Shown here in pieces: positions 10,910-22,857 of a stretch of 64,000 bases of DNA (the stretch's first letter is position 1; every line of letters starts with the position of its first letter). The notes beneath the pieces are model-generated. The model was not told where the DNA came from. It ran no database searches and saw only the letters and a list, made by a program, of their open reading frames with translations. Origin of the DNA: Plazaster borealis (taxonomy: Eukaryota > Echinodermata > Asteroidea > Forcipulatida > Labidiasteridae). The position numbers were made by a program, and so were the translations under genes. The DNA lies in NCBI GenBank assembly GCA_021014325.1, contig CM037472.1, positions 3,100,001-3,164,000 of the forward strand, written 5' to 3'.

Positions 10910-13380
10910 TTAAAAAAACTCGAAAGTGTCATTATTTAATGGGGAAAATTGGAGTTACTGGAGTTCCCTGAAACTTGGATCTGGTGTGGCATTAAATCAG
11001 TATTTGTTGTTATTGGAGTCTGAGTATGTTGGAGTTCCCTGAGACTTGGTGGGCATGCATGTGAAGGCCAATGTGGATTTTTCTGGAACAGTTAGTTGAA
11101 GGCAATCTGATGTGTGAAGAATGTGGTGGTTAGGACTTTTTCTTTTTCATTTGAGAGCGAGCGAGTAGTGCTTAAAAGTGACAACTAAAGGAACTGGAAC
11201 TCTTTTGGGGGTATCAGCCTCTCTGCAAGGATAAGATTACAAGTTACAAGTCTGTACTGAATCTTCTCAATAAAAACCGGCTTTTCTTTTTGTAATTTAG
11301 TTCCAAAGAGATTTGGAATAAAAGATGAACAGACAGACCTGAATACAAACCAACAAACACTAACGCCCCGACCGACAGGCAGATGGATGGAAACTGTTGA
11401 ATATATTTTAGGGTAACTCTGCTACACAGTTTGCAAAAAAGGAGAAAGAATTGCATTACAAATAACCAAGAACAGTCATGGATCTTAATAGATGTTAAAT
11501 TTGCATCGAGGATTAGGAATATACATACCACACACACAAATCCTTAGTCATTTGATTGATGGAACACGCATCGCGTGTCATCCTTTATTTTGCCATGTAT
11601 ACTCCCGCAATGCTCCAAAAATTAATATAGGAGTCCTATTATGGATAACTATAGCACTATGAAAATCTTTGTCATGAAAATGGAGTGAAATCCACTTTTC
11701 TCCTTGAAATTGTAAATCCCCCCCCCCCTTTTCACCTTGTTTTCACATTCACAGAGTTAGGAAAAGCCAGAGCCTACAGTTTCACATTGTTTTCACTGTG
11801 CTGTACTGCTGAAATCAGCCCAAGGCTATGTAATGTGGATGAACCCAGCTAGATAGATTACTGTTTAATGAGGGGTATCTATCAACCTGACAGATTGGTT
11901 TATTGGTCAGCCTTTTGGTTTCACCTTGTTTCAGGTCAGCAGTACTGGTCAGCACACTGTGGATAGACCAATGTTTACATTCAGTCAGCTATTAGTAGAG
12001 GGCTAGATAATGGCTAATAACCCCCATGAGACCATGGAGTGGGGGAAGTGGGAAATGACATTCCAGAGAATTATTCACCAATTAACCAGGTCTGGGCTTG
12101 GATGGAGAGCATTCCCTGGTGAAATTACTGGAGGCCGGTTAATGGCCTGGGACTCTTTTTTCAATGTGACTTAAGGGGAGTCCCTTAAAAATCATGGTGA
12201 AAGAGAAATAATTCCTTGAATTTCAGCTAGAACCTGCACTTCACTGAGATTTCACGGTGGTTTCACAGTACAGCAAAAAAAAGGAAATCTCATGATTTTG
12301 GCCACCTACCCTTAAATGATGTGAACTTTTGTTACTGTAACCCTATAAGTGGCCGCTCATTGTAAAAATTGAATCAAACACTTCTTTCCCACAAATTTAA
12401 TAAAACAAAGATTAACTTTGACTATCAAACCCATTGCCTGCTAAACTATTAATATTCAGGTATTTATTCCACAGTATTACACTGGAGAAAGTAAATCACA
12501 AAAAGTTACATACAATGTAAATGATATATTTAGACTAGAGATGAGAGTTAATGTATACTGCGGAGGAATTCCTTTAAGAAGCAAAGCTTGTAGACAATGG
12601 TCCCTACTATTTTGTTTGGCTCATTTGCAGATTTGATGGCTTTAACACAAACTGGTAGGCATATAATACTGTCACATTTAATTGGCAATTAATCAGCATT
12701 ATTGTAGACTTATTATATTTGAAGATTTGGGGGTCTAACATTAATTTGATGAAGTTGGAAATCAGAATTAAGTCTCTTTCTAAAGCTATCATTATCAATA
12801 CCTCCAGAGTGATCCAACAAAATTGGGATAAAAATGTGATGACAAAACTCCTTTTGGGGTAACTTTCTTGTGGTTAAAATATTTCTGAAAAGCAGGACTG
12901 TACTAGTCACTACTCTTTAGTCGTCTAAATAAATCCCAACAAATAATATGTGGTCCACTGGTTGGGTGTTTGTTTGTTGGGGTGTTGGGGGTGTTGGGCT
13001 GTTTGTTTGTTTGTTTGTTTTTCAAATTGCACTAGTTTGAAAAGGATATTTTGAGGTCTACTCACAGTCACCACATTCATGACGAGCAATGTTAATCACA
13101 TCCAAAGACAGCAACATGCTTCATGTCAATCATGAACATTGAACTGGCATCGGTCGCCGCATCCATGGCATCATGATCAGCTAAGTATGATGATTTGCAC
13201 ATCTTGAAAAGGAATGTTGGGCCAAAAAAGTTATTCTTTAAAGCTTAAAAATTGAAATGAATATAATAAGGGCTTTGTACATTCAGACATTAACACACAA
13301 AAGCTTTCAAAAGTAGGCCTATTCAATTAAAGTGCTGCTGCCATGTTAAAAAACGTAAATACATAAAAGTTGTACTTGTA
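10910..13380. other. No gene seen
   Basis: AT-rich single-copy-looking DNA in the spacer of the inverted duplication. Contains a poly-C run at 11719 and a 'ggtgttggg'/'tttg' simple-repeat patch near 12960-13020. Short open frames show no splice or family support. Confidence 0.4.
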
Positions 13381-13396
13381 TGGAAGCAAGATTCTA

Positions 13397-13583
13397 GACC
13401 AATGAGACTTCCCCTGCCTTCCGTAAAAAGTGTGTGACGTCAGATGGTTGGGCTTTGTGGTTTTAAGGGGGAATTCCCCATAAGGTCCAACTCTCATTAA
13501 ATGTGCGTCTAGAGGGGGCGCACTTCATTTTGAACAGTCAGAGCCGTATAAACTCGGTCTTGCGAGGAGTTGTTATATTCAGC
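13397..13583 (+). promoter_or_regulatory. Candidate promoter with CCAAT, CRE, kB-like and TATA motifs
   Basis: In order: CCAAT (about 13400), a full CRE TGACGTCA (13435-13442), a palindromic kB-like GGGGAATTCCCC (13468-13479), TATAAA (13547-13552) and an initiator-like TTCAGC (13578-13583), about 30 bp past the TATA. An exon of about 50 nt would then end at 13627 with donor 'aaaaaag|gtaagc'. All motifs are short, so the call rests on their order and spacing. Confidence 0.35.
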
Positions 13584-14551
13584 TGCTAATCTGCATGCTG
13601 CAATTGATTTATAAAGAAAGAAAAAAGGTAAGCTGTTGCGTGAATGAAGCGTAAAGTACCCTACCCTTTTTCGTATTATGACAAAATATTGTTTTGAATA
13701 AAAATGTGTAGTGACTGATGATCAGTGATTTACTGATTGATTGACAACCACCCTGACCGTACACAACTGCTGGTACAGTACACACTGCCTGACTGCTGTG
13801 ACTTTCTGACCTTTGTTTACAATTGCCTCGGGCAAGCAGTGCTTCCACAATTGAATCGAACTTTTCCGTATCTTTAAAAATGACATTGTATTTCCCTTGT
13901 TTTCCTTATAAAGTACAGGATGGTATTTATAAATCAAAAGAATAAGTGTTCAGTGTCCATCAGAAAACTCACTGCTTATAAAGTTCCTACCTTAATCAAT
14001 CCTCCAGAGAATCGAAACAAGCCCTATATGAATGTGAATTAACAAACCACTTTCAATTTATATGTGTTTGGAGGCATTGCATCGTGAGGTATCAATGAAT
14101 ATTCAGCTGTCACCTCCCCCCGTTGACTCTCTGCAGTAGTGAAAAGCGCAGGTCATAAGGTATAAAGGGCATCAATGTAAAATGTATAACCATTTTTATC
14201 ATTTTTTACCTTTTTTACCTTTCAAAACGTGACTCACATGTTCCTTGTGTCCTGAACCTTACGCCCTGCCTATTTCAAATGCCATTTTTTTTATTGGATG
14301 ACATATTGTGAAAAAAAAAAATGGAAAATTGCGCATTCGTTGCGACACTAAGCTGTCACCATGTGATAGTAATTTGCTGTGTAGAATTGTTCTTACTGTC
14401 TGTTTGGCTAGTATTAAAATACTGATTAGGAAAATTCAGGAGACTGTTTACTTCTTGATAAGCCCCTTCAATTTGTCCTGTCTACTCTGAGGTAGGGGAG
14501 ATACAGCAAGACAAGTTCGTATGAGAACTACGGCCTGTTTGAGGAGCAGTC

Positions 14552-14705
14552 AAGTATACCAGACTCAAGCTGTGGTGTTTCTGATCAGCAGAGTGTGGGT
14601 TCGAGTCCCGGTCTTGACACGTGTGTCCTTAAGCAAGACACTTAACTATTATATTGCTTTGTTCTTTGGATGAGAACAGGTTTGCCACCTCTCACCTCGT
14701 ATCAC
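14552..14705 (+). repeat. tRNA-derived SINE fragment
   Basis: Contains 'accagactcaagctgtggtg', the B box 'gggttcgagtcccg' and the body 'gtccttaagcaagacactta'. Same family as 22858 and 24893; the A-box side is degraded. Confidence 0.65.
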
Positions 14706-17569
14706 TTTGTATCTTTTTAAGCTGTTGCATTATGGTTGCTTCATCTCATAAAATCATTCCTAAAAAGCCATACAGTGTTTAATAAACCATCCTGTATATT
14801 ACAAACCATCCTGTATATTACAGCCCAAAGAGGAGAGTCTGCACTTGAGTATTATTTGTATGCTTTATCGGTTCTTAGGTGACACATCTATTTTAAGTGT
14901 TACACTGGTGGCAGCAGTGGGATTCTCTCCACCAGATTTGTTAATTCGGCGCTAGGAGTGTCATTTATTATTATTATTAATAGTCTCTTGAATTTTCCTA
15001 CTCCGTGGCAGTAGACAATTAGCCCGACAATTCTTACAATGTTAATCTACATTCTTACAAGTATTTATCTAAACAGCAAAGTAGATGCCAAATATACATT
15101 TTTAACTTGTTCTTTAAAACATTACCGCATGATTAATGAAATTTGTACTACAAATTAATAGTAAAAGTACAATAAAATCGATTTAGAAAAACTGTATTGG
15201 CTCAATGACGTTGACTTAGAATAAATAAATATATTTGTTTTCTCAGTTACAGAGTGGAAGATACTGTCGACCAAGAGGGTCTGGTTGAAAGGAGAAAGTG
15301 GAAAATGAAGATTTCCTGGCTCTCGGTTGAAAATTTGATGGATGTAAAATCAACAAACACCTGAAATGTTACATGCGGATGTTGTAGCTGATGAGGAGAA
15401 TACTGTGTTGGTTAACATGAAGGATGTGTTGAATGCAGTGTCTGTAGCTGACAAGAATGTGTGTGGATTGATTAGTTGAATGTCACATCAACTCACTGTT
15501 GGAGTGCCTCCTGCTCGCTAGCTGATAAAAACATAGGTTGATTGATTTGTGGATGTATCAGCAACTCGCTTTTGAAGTGCCCCCTGCATATTAGCTGATA
15601 AGAACTTTTCTTTATCGATTTTGTGGATGGATCACCAACTTGCTGTTAGAGTGCCCCCTGCAGGAACACACAGTGGAATAAATTGTTGAATGAAACTGAC
15701 TGTTGATGTGCATCATGCATAGTAAGCTGACAAGAGAGCATCAACTTTTTGTTAAAGTGCCTCATGCCTAATAGCTGACAAGAACATATGCGTGGATTGA
15801 TTTATTGCATGTAACATCAACCTTCACAATGGCTGATAAAAACCAATTCAGAACTTGCTCTTGTTGACAAAAGTTGGTTTATTTCCATTTGCAATACTAC
15901 ATTTATTTGGTGATAGATGCCAACTATATATTTTTAACTTGTTCTTAAAACATATGTACTTCAAATATATATAAAATGTACACACTCACAATACCTTGAT
16001 ATCAGGAAACATCATTCTGGTTTCTGATTGATTTACCTGTTTGAGATGTTGAGATTTCTCTAAACAGTGACTGAATTAGTGCGCCGAGCCTCATTAATAT
16101 TTAGGACTGGGACCCTCGAAAGTGTCTGTAAATGACAGACTTGAGGGCCATTACTTTTAAGAACTTTGAAATAGGGTCAACAATTTTATTGACTCTTGGT
16201 GTGGTTAGTTTGGATAAGCTAGGCCCTGAAATTTGATCTTAAGTGTGGGGCCTCTTTCATAAGATGGTACTCTGCTGTTTGGAAATTAGCACTCTTGTAG
16301 CAGTGTTTTTGTTTGTGACGGGCATAACTCAAGAGGGCTATGGACAACCCTCATAAAATTGAAAAGAAAACTGAAGTTTAGATCTCACTGCACATTTATT
16401 TTTTCAAAAGACAGTGAAACTTCTAAATTTATTTTGAGTATCTTTGAATATTTAGCATTTAGCATGGGTTGCTACAGGACTTCGATTTAGTGGGGTGCAC
16501 CCTGATGGCTTTGATGTAGTGAATATGTTGTAATATGTACTTCAAATATATATGAAATGTCCACACTCACAATACCTTGACATCAGGAAACATCATTCTG
16601 GTTTCTGATTGATTTACGTGTTTGAGATGTTGAGATTTTCTTTTGGTATTAACCCTGAATTTTCAAAAAGACTCAAAAATCCTCAAGACGGTTGCTACAT
16701 TTAGTGGGGTGCACCCTTATGGATTTGAGATTGTGAAGACAAAATTAAGTTATCGCTGTATTTTACTGTATACTGACAGAAAATCCATTGATTTTGTGTC
16801 TTTTATGAACTAAGTAGGCGTTTAACAAAGTTGTGAAATAAATAGGCCTACTTTTTTTTGAGAATTGTCGGATGAGAAGAACTGGGTTTTAGATAAATTA
16901 GAGTCTCTCAACCAACACATTTTCCTCAAAAGAGATTTAATTCACAATGTTGTGACCTCAAAATCTACTCAGTTCTTCCTTCTAAAACCATGCAAAGCTT
17001 CAAATTTGTATTAAATTGTTTTAATTAAATTCTACTTTGGCCCTAAATTAAACATGAGAGATTGCAAAAACAATTATGAATTGTAAAGTTTTGGGTTCTG
17101 TTTTTATTTATTTATTTTGTTGTGCAAAAATGCTCAAATATTCACATATATTGTATAATTATCTTATACAAAGAGAACTAAGAGAACAAAGAGAAAAAAG
17201 TTAGATTCAACTTAATTAACAATGTATCGGTATTTTTATTTATTTGTTTATTTTCTTTGAAGGTCACATATCCTGTTATTGTTGATAACAATATTTGGTT
17301 ATTTTCTTCTTCTTTTTTGTTTGGGGGGGGGGGATAGCTTTAAGTGAAGGTTTTACATGATTTTCAAAAAGGTTTTCTTGTTGTATTATTTGATGATGTT
17401 GTTACAATGTTGTACCATACTTTTCATTTCAGAAATTTTTAAACAATGGCCTGAGGGTGCTATTTTTGCTCAGTGTGCTAAAAAAGGGCCATGTTTTCTT
17501 TTTGTGTCAGTTTTGCCTTCATAGACTTGTTCCACTATCTCTTTTGTTTTTGTTTTTGGTAAGATCATT

Positions 17570-18050
17570 ACCCCCATTAGCCCCCTAGCCTACCCCCATT
17601 AGCCCCTAGCCTACCCCCATTAGCCCCCTAGCCTACCCCCATTAGCCCCTAGCCTACCCCCATTACCCCCTAGCCTACCCCAATTAGCCCCTAGCCTACC
17701 CCCATTAGCCCCCCCTAGCCTACCCCAATTAGCCCCTGGCCTAACCCCATTAACCCCCTAGCTTAGCCCTTCTAGCCTACCCCCATTGGCCCCTAGCCTA
17801 ACCCCATTATCCCCCTAGCTTAGCCCCCTAGCCTACCCCCATTTGCCCCCTAGCCTACCTCATTAGCCCGCCTACCCTCTTATCCCCCTAGCCTAACCCC
17901 ATTAACCCCCTAGCTTAGCCCCCTATCCTACCCCCATTGCCCCCCTAGCCTACCCCATTAGCCTCCCCCGCCTACCCCCTTATCCCCTAGCCTAACCCCA
18001 TTAACCCCCTAGTTTAGCTCCCTAGCCTACCCCTATTAGCCCCTAGCCTA
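17570..18050 (+). repeat. ~22-bp minisatellite (ATTAGCCCCTAGCCTACCCCC)
   Basis: Reverse-complement array of 6475-6750, longer and more varied (some units read 'aaccccattaaccccctagctt'). Inside the right arm and next to the tRNA-like module at 18113. Confidence 0.85.
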
Positions 18051-18112
18051 TACCTTCCCAAAAGCTATCAGCAAAAAAGGAAATATGTTTTGATTTTTTT
18101 CTATTCAGGTCA

Positions 18113-18165
18113 AAGAGGCTGTAGACAGAGCTGGAGGTCCCAGGTTCAAATCCCACCCTGAACTA
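18113..18165 (+). repeat. tRNA-like B-box module beside minisatellite (right)
   Basis: Reads 'gaggtcccaggttcaaatccca', with a clear B box 'ggttcaaatcc'. Mirror of 6305-6345. Confidence 0.5.
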
Positions 18166-18267
18166 TTTTACTAATTGACTAACAACAGTAACCGTGACAG
18201 ATGAAAGTGTTTCAGTGAAAGGAAAAGTAGAAATTTAAATAAACATCTTAAATATTTACTTTCTTAA

Positions 18268-18618
18268 AGGCACTGGACACGTTTGGTAATTGTCAAAGAC
18301 CAGTGTTCTCACTTGGTGTATCCCAACATATGCATAAAATAACAAGCCTGTGAAAATGTTGGCTCAATTGGTCATTGAAGTTGCAAGAAAATGATGAAAG
18401 AAAAAACACCCTTGTTGTACAAATTTGTGTGTTTTTAGATGCCTGAAAAAGGCTTCAGGCCTGAAGTCTTTTAATATTTTAGTGAGAAATTACCTCTTTC
18501 TCATGGAGCCGTTTCCTACAATGTTTTATACTTAATCAACAGCTCTCTGTTGCTTGTTACCAATTAAGTTTTTATGCTAATATATATTTTGAGTAATTAT
18601 CCAACGTGTACAGTGCCT
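18268..18618 (+). mobile_element. TTAA-flanked MITE, copy 2
   Basis: Flanked by TTAA at both ends, TIR AGGCACTGGACACGTTTGG. The central palindrome reads GGCTTCAGGCCTGAAGTC, which differs in sequence from copy 1 yet is still self-complementary apart from one G-T position. Inserted in the right arm only. Confidence 0.8.
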
Positions 18619-18638
18619 TTAATTAAATAAATATTTAA

Positions 18639-18992
18639 AGGAACGTTATACAGAACTGGTATTTAAAATTTTCTTTAAGATCACAGATTTACATAAAACT
18701 TACACGGTCTAATGATGATGATAGTAGAAAACATCCCTATATAGAAATATTTCTGTCTGAAATGCCATATTTGATGAGAAATAAATAAAACTGATTTCCG
18801 ATTGGAGTTTATCGCTCATGAGCGTTTTATTCATGCATTGTATAACACATGCAAAATGTGTAATCGGGTTTTCTCTATTTTCTCGTGACCCAGATGGCCG
18901 ATCGATCTCAAACTTCTACAGGTTTGTCAGTTTATGTATATGGTGGATTATATAAAGTGCTTGTTAGCAAAAACCAATTCTGTAATGTTCCT
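18639..18992. mobile_element. Second TTAA-flanked MITE family
   Basis: Flanked by TTAA at 18635-18638 and 18993-18996. The left end AAGGAACGTTATACAGAACTGG and the inverse of the right end (AGGAACATTACAGAATTGG) form the TIRs. Non-coding. It begins about 20 bp after copy 2 of the AGGCACTG family ends. Confidence 0.65.
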
Positions 18993-19186
18993 TTAAGAGA
19001 AAAAAAAAACCTTTTAGATTATAAGTTCACACTGCAACAGTTTGATTGTATGCTCTATATCTTTACAAAAGAAGTTTAGTTTTAGTATTTTTTCTTTTAA
19101 TTAGAGGGGTAATGTAACCTCAGAAATAACACAAAACTACGTCCAATAATGATGACTTGTCTATTAGTGAGGACTTTTGTTTTGGT

Positions 19187-19229
19187 ATGCAAATTATTTT
19201 CTGAAAGCCCGTGATTTGCATGTCACGTG
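19187..19229 (+). promoter_or_regulatory. Paired octamers plus E-box, right copy
   Basis: ATGCAAAT (19187-19194), ATTTGCAT (19214-19221) and CACGTG (19224-19229). These three motifs are kept in both arms although the DNA around them has diverged. A second CACGTG is at 19446-19451. Confidence 0.45.
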
Positions 19230-19482
19230 TGGTACAAGAAATTTACAACAAACAAGCCGCGAATTTCATATGATATCTTGTGGCAATTTTATTTTTATTT
19301 TTTATGTTTCACTGGATTATTTTGTATAAGGGTATTGTAACTTCAGACAAAAAACAAGACTTTCTATGACCAAATAAATGACGATTTGCCAACGGGAACG
19401 CCCCTTTTGTATTATGTAAATTACCACTGAAAGCCGTTCCATGATCACGTGACACAAGCAGCGTGTTTGCAGCGCCATTTTT

Positions 19483-19589
19483 AAAGAGAAAGTGGACGTC
19501 AGTCAGCACGTCTCTGTGGCCTTTTCTTCAACAAATTCAAGGTTTTACTGATTTCCAACAACACAACTACCACCAGCAAAATTGTGATG
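19483..19589 (+). CDS. Candidate first exon ending in ATG, right copy
   Basis: Plus-strand counterpart of 5698-5800. It follows GCCATTTTTAAAG and ends '...gtgATG|GTGAGT', with ATG at 19587-19589. The intron is 225 bp; without the 90-bp hairpin insertion it would be about 135 bp, close to the 125 bp in the left copy. The identity of the gene is unknown. Confidence 0.45.
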
Positions 19590-19681
19590 GTGAGTTACTA
19601 ATTTGTTTGTTATGATGATAATTTCGTAAAGATTTTTACACAAAGAATTTAAAGCAACCTGGGGATATATTTTCGGCTCAC

Positions 19682-19771
19682 TTGCGATAATCGTAACCCT
19701 CCATCCTCCCGCGACGGTGGAGACCGGTCTCCAACCGTCAGGAGGAGGATGGAGGGTTACGATTATCGCAA
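19682..19771. repeat. 90-bp near-perfect hairpin inside the intron
   Basis: The outer arms ttgcgataatcgtaaccctc / gagggttacgattatcgcaa are perfect, and the centre ggagaccggtctcc is itself palindromic. The left-arm intron lacks it, so it is an insertion, probably a foldback MITE. Confidence 0.75.
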
Positions 19772-19814
19772 CAACAAGGCCATGCTGCCCGACACCTTTT
19801 TCTTTCTTTTTCAG

Positions 19815-19898
19815 TTTCCACAACAGAATGCATTAGACATTTTCAAAGCCCCAATTCTTTCTTTGGAAAAATTTCCGTTTCATGCCACCAATTTCTAA
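19815..19898 (+). pseudogene. Second exon of mirrored gene, right copy
   Basis: Strong acceptor 'tttttctttctttttcag'. Joined to the exon-1 ATG it reads M-FPQQNALDIFKAPILSLEK, then FPFHATNF and a stop, 28 residues in total. The left copy shares M-F-P and the 'aatgcat ... aaagccc ... ttct' core but not the frame. Either a very short peptide or a decayed exon. Confidence 0.3.
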
Positions 19899-20124
19899 GG
19901 GATTTAGGGTTAAATTGATTTTGTCATACCAGTCCTTTCTCTATGATTTTGTAATGGAGGTTGCACTTCATTTCCCTTTTTGTAATATTGCTAGTCATAC
20001 CCAGGTCAACTCGTACATTTGATAACTCGTACCCATGCTTTCAAGTCGCAGTTGAATTATTTTAACTTCACTTTATTAATTCCTGGCATGTGCCATTGGC
20101 TATTCATTGTCATGTTTGTATTAA

Positions 20125-20454
20125 AGGCAGTGGAAACAATTGGTAATTACTCAAAATAATTATTGGCATAAAACCTTACTTGGTAACGAGTAAGGGGGAG
20201 CTGTTGATAGTATAAAACATTGTGAGAAACGGCTCCCTCTGAAGTAACGTAGTTTTCGAGAAAGAAGTAATTTTCCACGAATTTGATTTCGAGACAACTT
20301 CGTGTGACAAGGGTGTTTTTTCTTGCATTATTATCTCGCAACTTCGACGACCAATTGAGCTCAAATTTTCACAGGTTTGTTATTTTATGCATATGTTGAG
20401 ATACACCAAGTGAGAAGACTGGTCTTTGACAATTACCAATAGTGTCCAGTGTCT
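20125..20454 (-). mobile_element. TTAA-flanked MITE, copy 3 (inverted)
   Basis: Flanked by TTAA. The right end is the inverse of AGACACTGGACACTATTGG. Opposite orientation to copies 1 and 2. The central palindrome is decayed (cacgaa ... ttcgtg). Confidence 0.75.
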
Positions 20455-20817
20455 TTAAATTGTTCTTTTTGTTTTTTGTATTATTCTTTTTGACACACCA
20501 AATAAATAAATAAGGCCTATAAACTCGTCGTACCCAGATTAACTTGTACTGGAGTCAACTCGTACCGGTCGTTAGCCCCATAAATAGTGCAAATTTTCTA
20601 GACTCCCTCTGCTTCTTGGCCCTAAGCCCACATTAGGAAGTGGGATGATTTTTCAAATAGAAACTCATTTTTTTAATGAAATTTTTCCCCAGTTGTCACT
20701 TACCTAGATGCCTTATTGTGGAAAGTGCATTAAAACGATTTTATGCACACTCGTTTTGATGTAATTTTATAAAGAATCTCCGAGCTGACAATCACTCATT
20801 TAAACATCGTCGGCGCC

Positions 20818-21191
20818 TAGACCCAGTAACTGGGGCGCTGTACTCCTTTTTCAAAATTTTGACATAATCGGTCGTACTAGCGCCCCAGCTTGTCGTTGTA
20901 TTTTCCCCGAGGGATCTTAAATTTGGGCGATTAGACAGGTGCCTTGCCTCAACTGTGATAACAGCGCGGTTGAGGCAGGACATGTCACCCGTCTAAAAGT
21001 TGACAGGTGCTGCCTGAACCGCGTGGTCATCATGGTTATGGCAGGGCACCCATGGATACTGCCAAGCATTGGATTGCTAAATTGAAGATCCCTCGGGGAA
21101 AATACAACGACAAGCTGGGGCGCTAGTACGACCGATGATGTCAAAATTTTGAAAAAGGAGTAGGCCTACAGCGCCCCAGTTACTGGGTCTA
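20818..21191. mobile_element. Long-TIR MITE with 9-bp target duplication, MULE-like
   Basis: 374 bp. TIRs of about 105 bp run from TAGACCCAGTAACTGGGGCG through 'cggtcgtactagcgcccc' to 'ttttccccgagggatctt', and are inverted at the other end. The exact 9-bp flank GTCGGCGCC is at 20809-20817 and 21192-21200. Long TIRs with a 9-bp duplication fit Mutator-like elements. The interior is non-coding. Relatives are at 4766-5452 and 5337-5357. Confidence 0.8.
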
Positions 21192-21309
21192 GTCGGCGCC
21201 ATGATGTTTACTGATGCCCATGAGCAATTACTATGACTTCGCTGGTGTAGTTAGTCATCTTTAATCACAAGGCGGTATGCATCACACAGCACCACTACTG
21301 CGGAATATG

Positions 21310-21640
21310 GGAAACAGGTCAACTTGTACCCGAGTCAACTCGTATCCAAAAATTTGTACCCAGGTTAACTCACACCCGAGTCAACTCAACTGTTTACTGA
21401 TGCGCATGAGCAATGACAAACTGTATGACTTTGCTGGTCTAGTTATAGTAGTTAGTAGTCTACAAGGCGGTATTCTTCACACACAGCGCCACTACTGTGG
21501 AACATGGGAAATAGGTCAACTCGTACCCAGGTCAACTTGTCGCCCCTAAGTCAACTCGTACCCAAGAATCAGTACAACTCATACCTGGGTTAACTCATAC
21601 CCGAGTCAACTCATAACCAAGTCGACTCATACCATCTAAC
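21310..21640 (+). repeat. Short-repeat cluster (GTCAACTCGTACCC)
   Basis: About a dozen degenerate copies of a 15-20 bp unit around 'aggtcaactcgtacccgagtcaact', including a 200-bp direct repeat 'aaggcggtat..cacacagc.ccactact'. Single copies also occur near 20000 and 20540. The reverse complement is clustered at 22390-22520. Confidence 0.7.
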
Positions 21641-22389
21641 TGATTATCTTTTTTCTTTTTCTTTTTTGCTGATGGAGGAGACCTAGGTGTAGCGTGAATT
21701 TTATGGCGGCTTGACAATCTCAAGTTAAAGATGACAGAACATATTATTTATAATCTCCATTTTCAACAATACAAGTTTGCTTTCTTTTTATTTAATTTTG
21801 ATTGGTTTTTAGCAAACTAAAGTGACACCAAATATGATTAAAATCAGAAAGTTTTACGGGCATCTCCTATTATTTCATTAAGTTGAGATGTCTGCCGCGC
21901 CTGCAAATGCCTGACCGCCCTGCTGATGTAAATCCTTCTACAAAAAAAGGACTTATTTCTGAGCCACAAATTTAAAGAAAAAAAATACTTTGTGTAGTCA
22001 GTTTTAAGTTTCGTTTTTATTGAAGAAAAAAAAAGAAATTCAAACAATAATTTTGAGAGAAAAACAACTTGAAATTAAATGTTAAATTTGAATCTGTTTT
22101 TTCCCTGGACTCATTGATATCATACAAATTTTACCAAGAAAAGAAGGAAAAGAAACTTGAATTACAAATACTGTAAATCAAATAAATTATTTGATATTCT
22201 GCAAAATTTTTTTATAAATAAATAAATAACTCAGTCACTGCAAAAAAAACAAAACTTTTACATCTGTCTTCTCTTGAACCTATTGGTTTTAGGCCTACTT
22301 TGTGCAAAAAAAAAAGATTTAAAGAAAGGAAGGTGTGTACGTACACACTCGATGAACCACTGAGGAAGGAAATTTGATGGACTAAGTCG

Positions 22390-22525
22390 ACCATCGGTAC
22401 AAGTTGACTTGGGTAAAAATTGACCTCAGTACAAGTTGACTTGGGTATGAGTTAACCTGGGTATTAGTTGACTTGGATACAAGTTGACTCAGGTACAAGA
22501 TGACATGGGTACGAGTTGACTTGTA
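22390..22525 (-). repeat. Short-repeat cluster, inverse orientation
   Basis: About eight copies of 'acaagttgacttgggta', the complement of the 21.3-21.6 kb cluster. About 0.75 kb of AT-rich DNA without a gene lies between the two clusters. Confidence 0.7.
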
Positions 22526-22857
22526 ACATGAACTTAACAGCAAGCAGCGCTCAGTAAAAGAAGCCGAAGGATTCCAACGTATTGGCACTACTTATGCGGC
22601 TAACACGCATGCAGCGCAGACTTTTCTTTCTTTCAGTTGGTAGTCTTACCTGATGGTCAAGGCAAACTAGCCGATGTTACTTGTTGTTACTGTTAGACTT
22701 TGTTGGAAAAGTTCGCAAAATTTCTGGAAAAACACTTTCCTTGACAACGTCGTTGCGATTTTTTCTGTTGGTTTAATGTGAGATCGAGCACCAGTTTCAA
22801 CATTTGGATTTGGTTGCTGTTGAATGTGAAAAAAACACATTTGCAATACATGTATAG

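Larger units (their letters stand above)
15120..19900 (+). repeat. Right arm of large inverted duplication
   Basis: Mirror of 5470-8790 (anchors listed there). It is longer because of two TTAA MITEs (18268-18992), a hairpin in the gene intron (19682-19771) and an internal direct duplication of about 110 bp (15955-16065 and 16535-16645, 'cactcacaataccttgatatcagg'). The spacer between the arms is about 6.3 kb. Confidence 0.75.
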
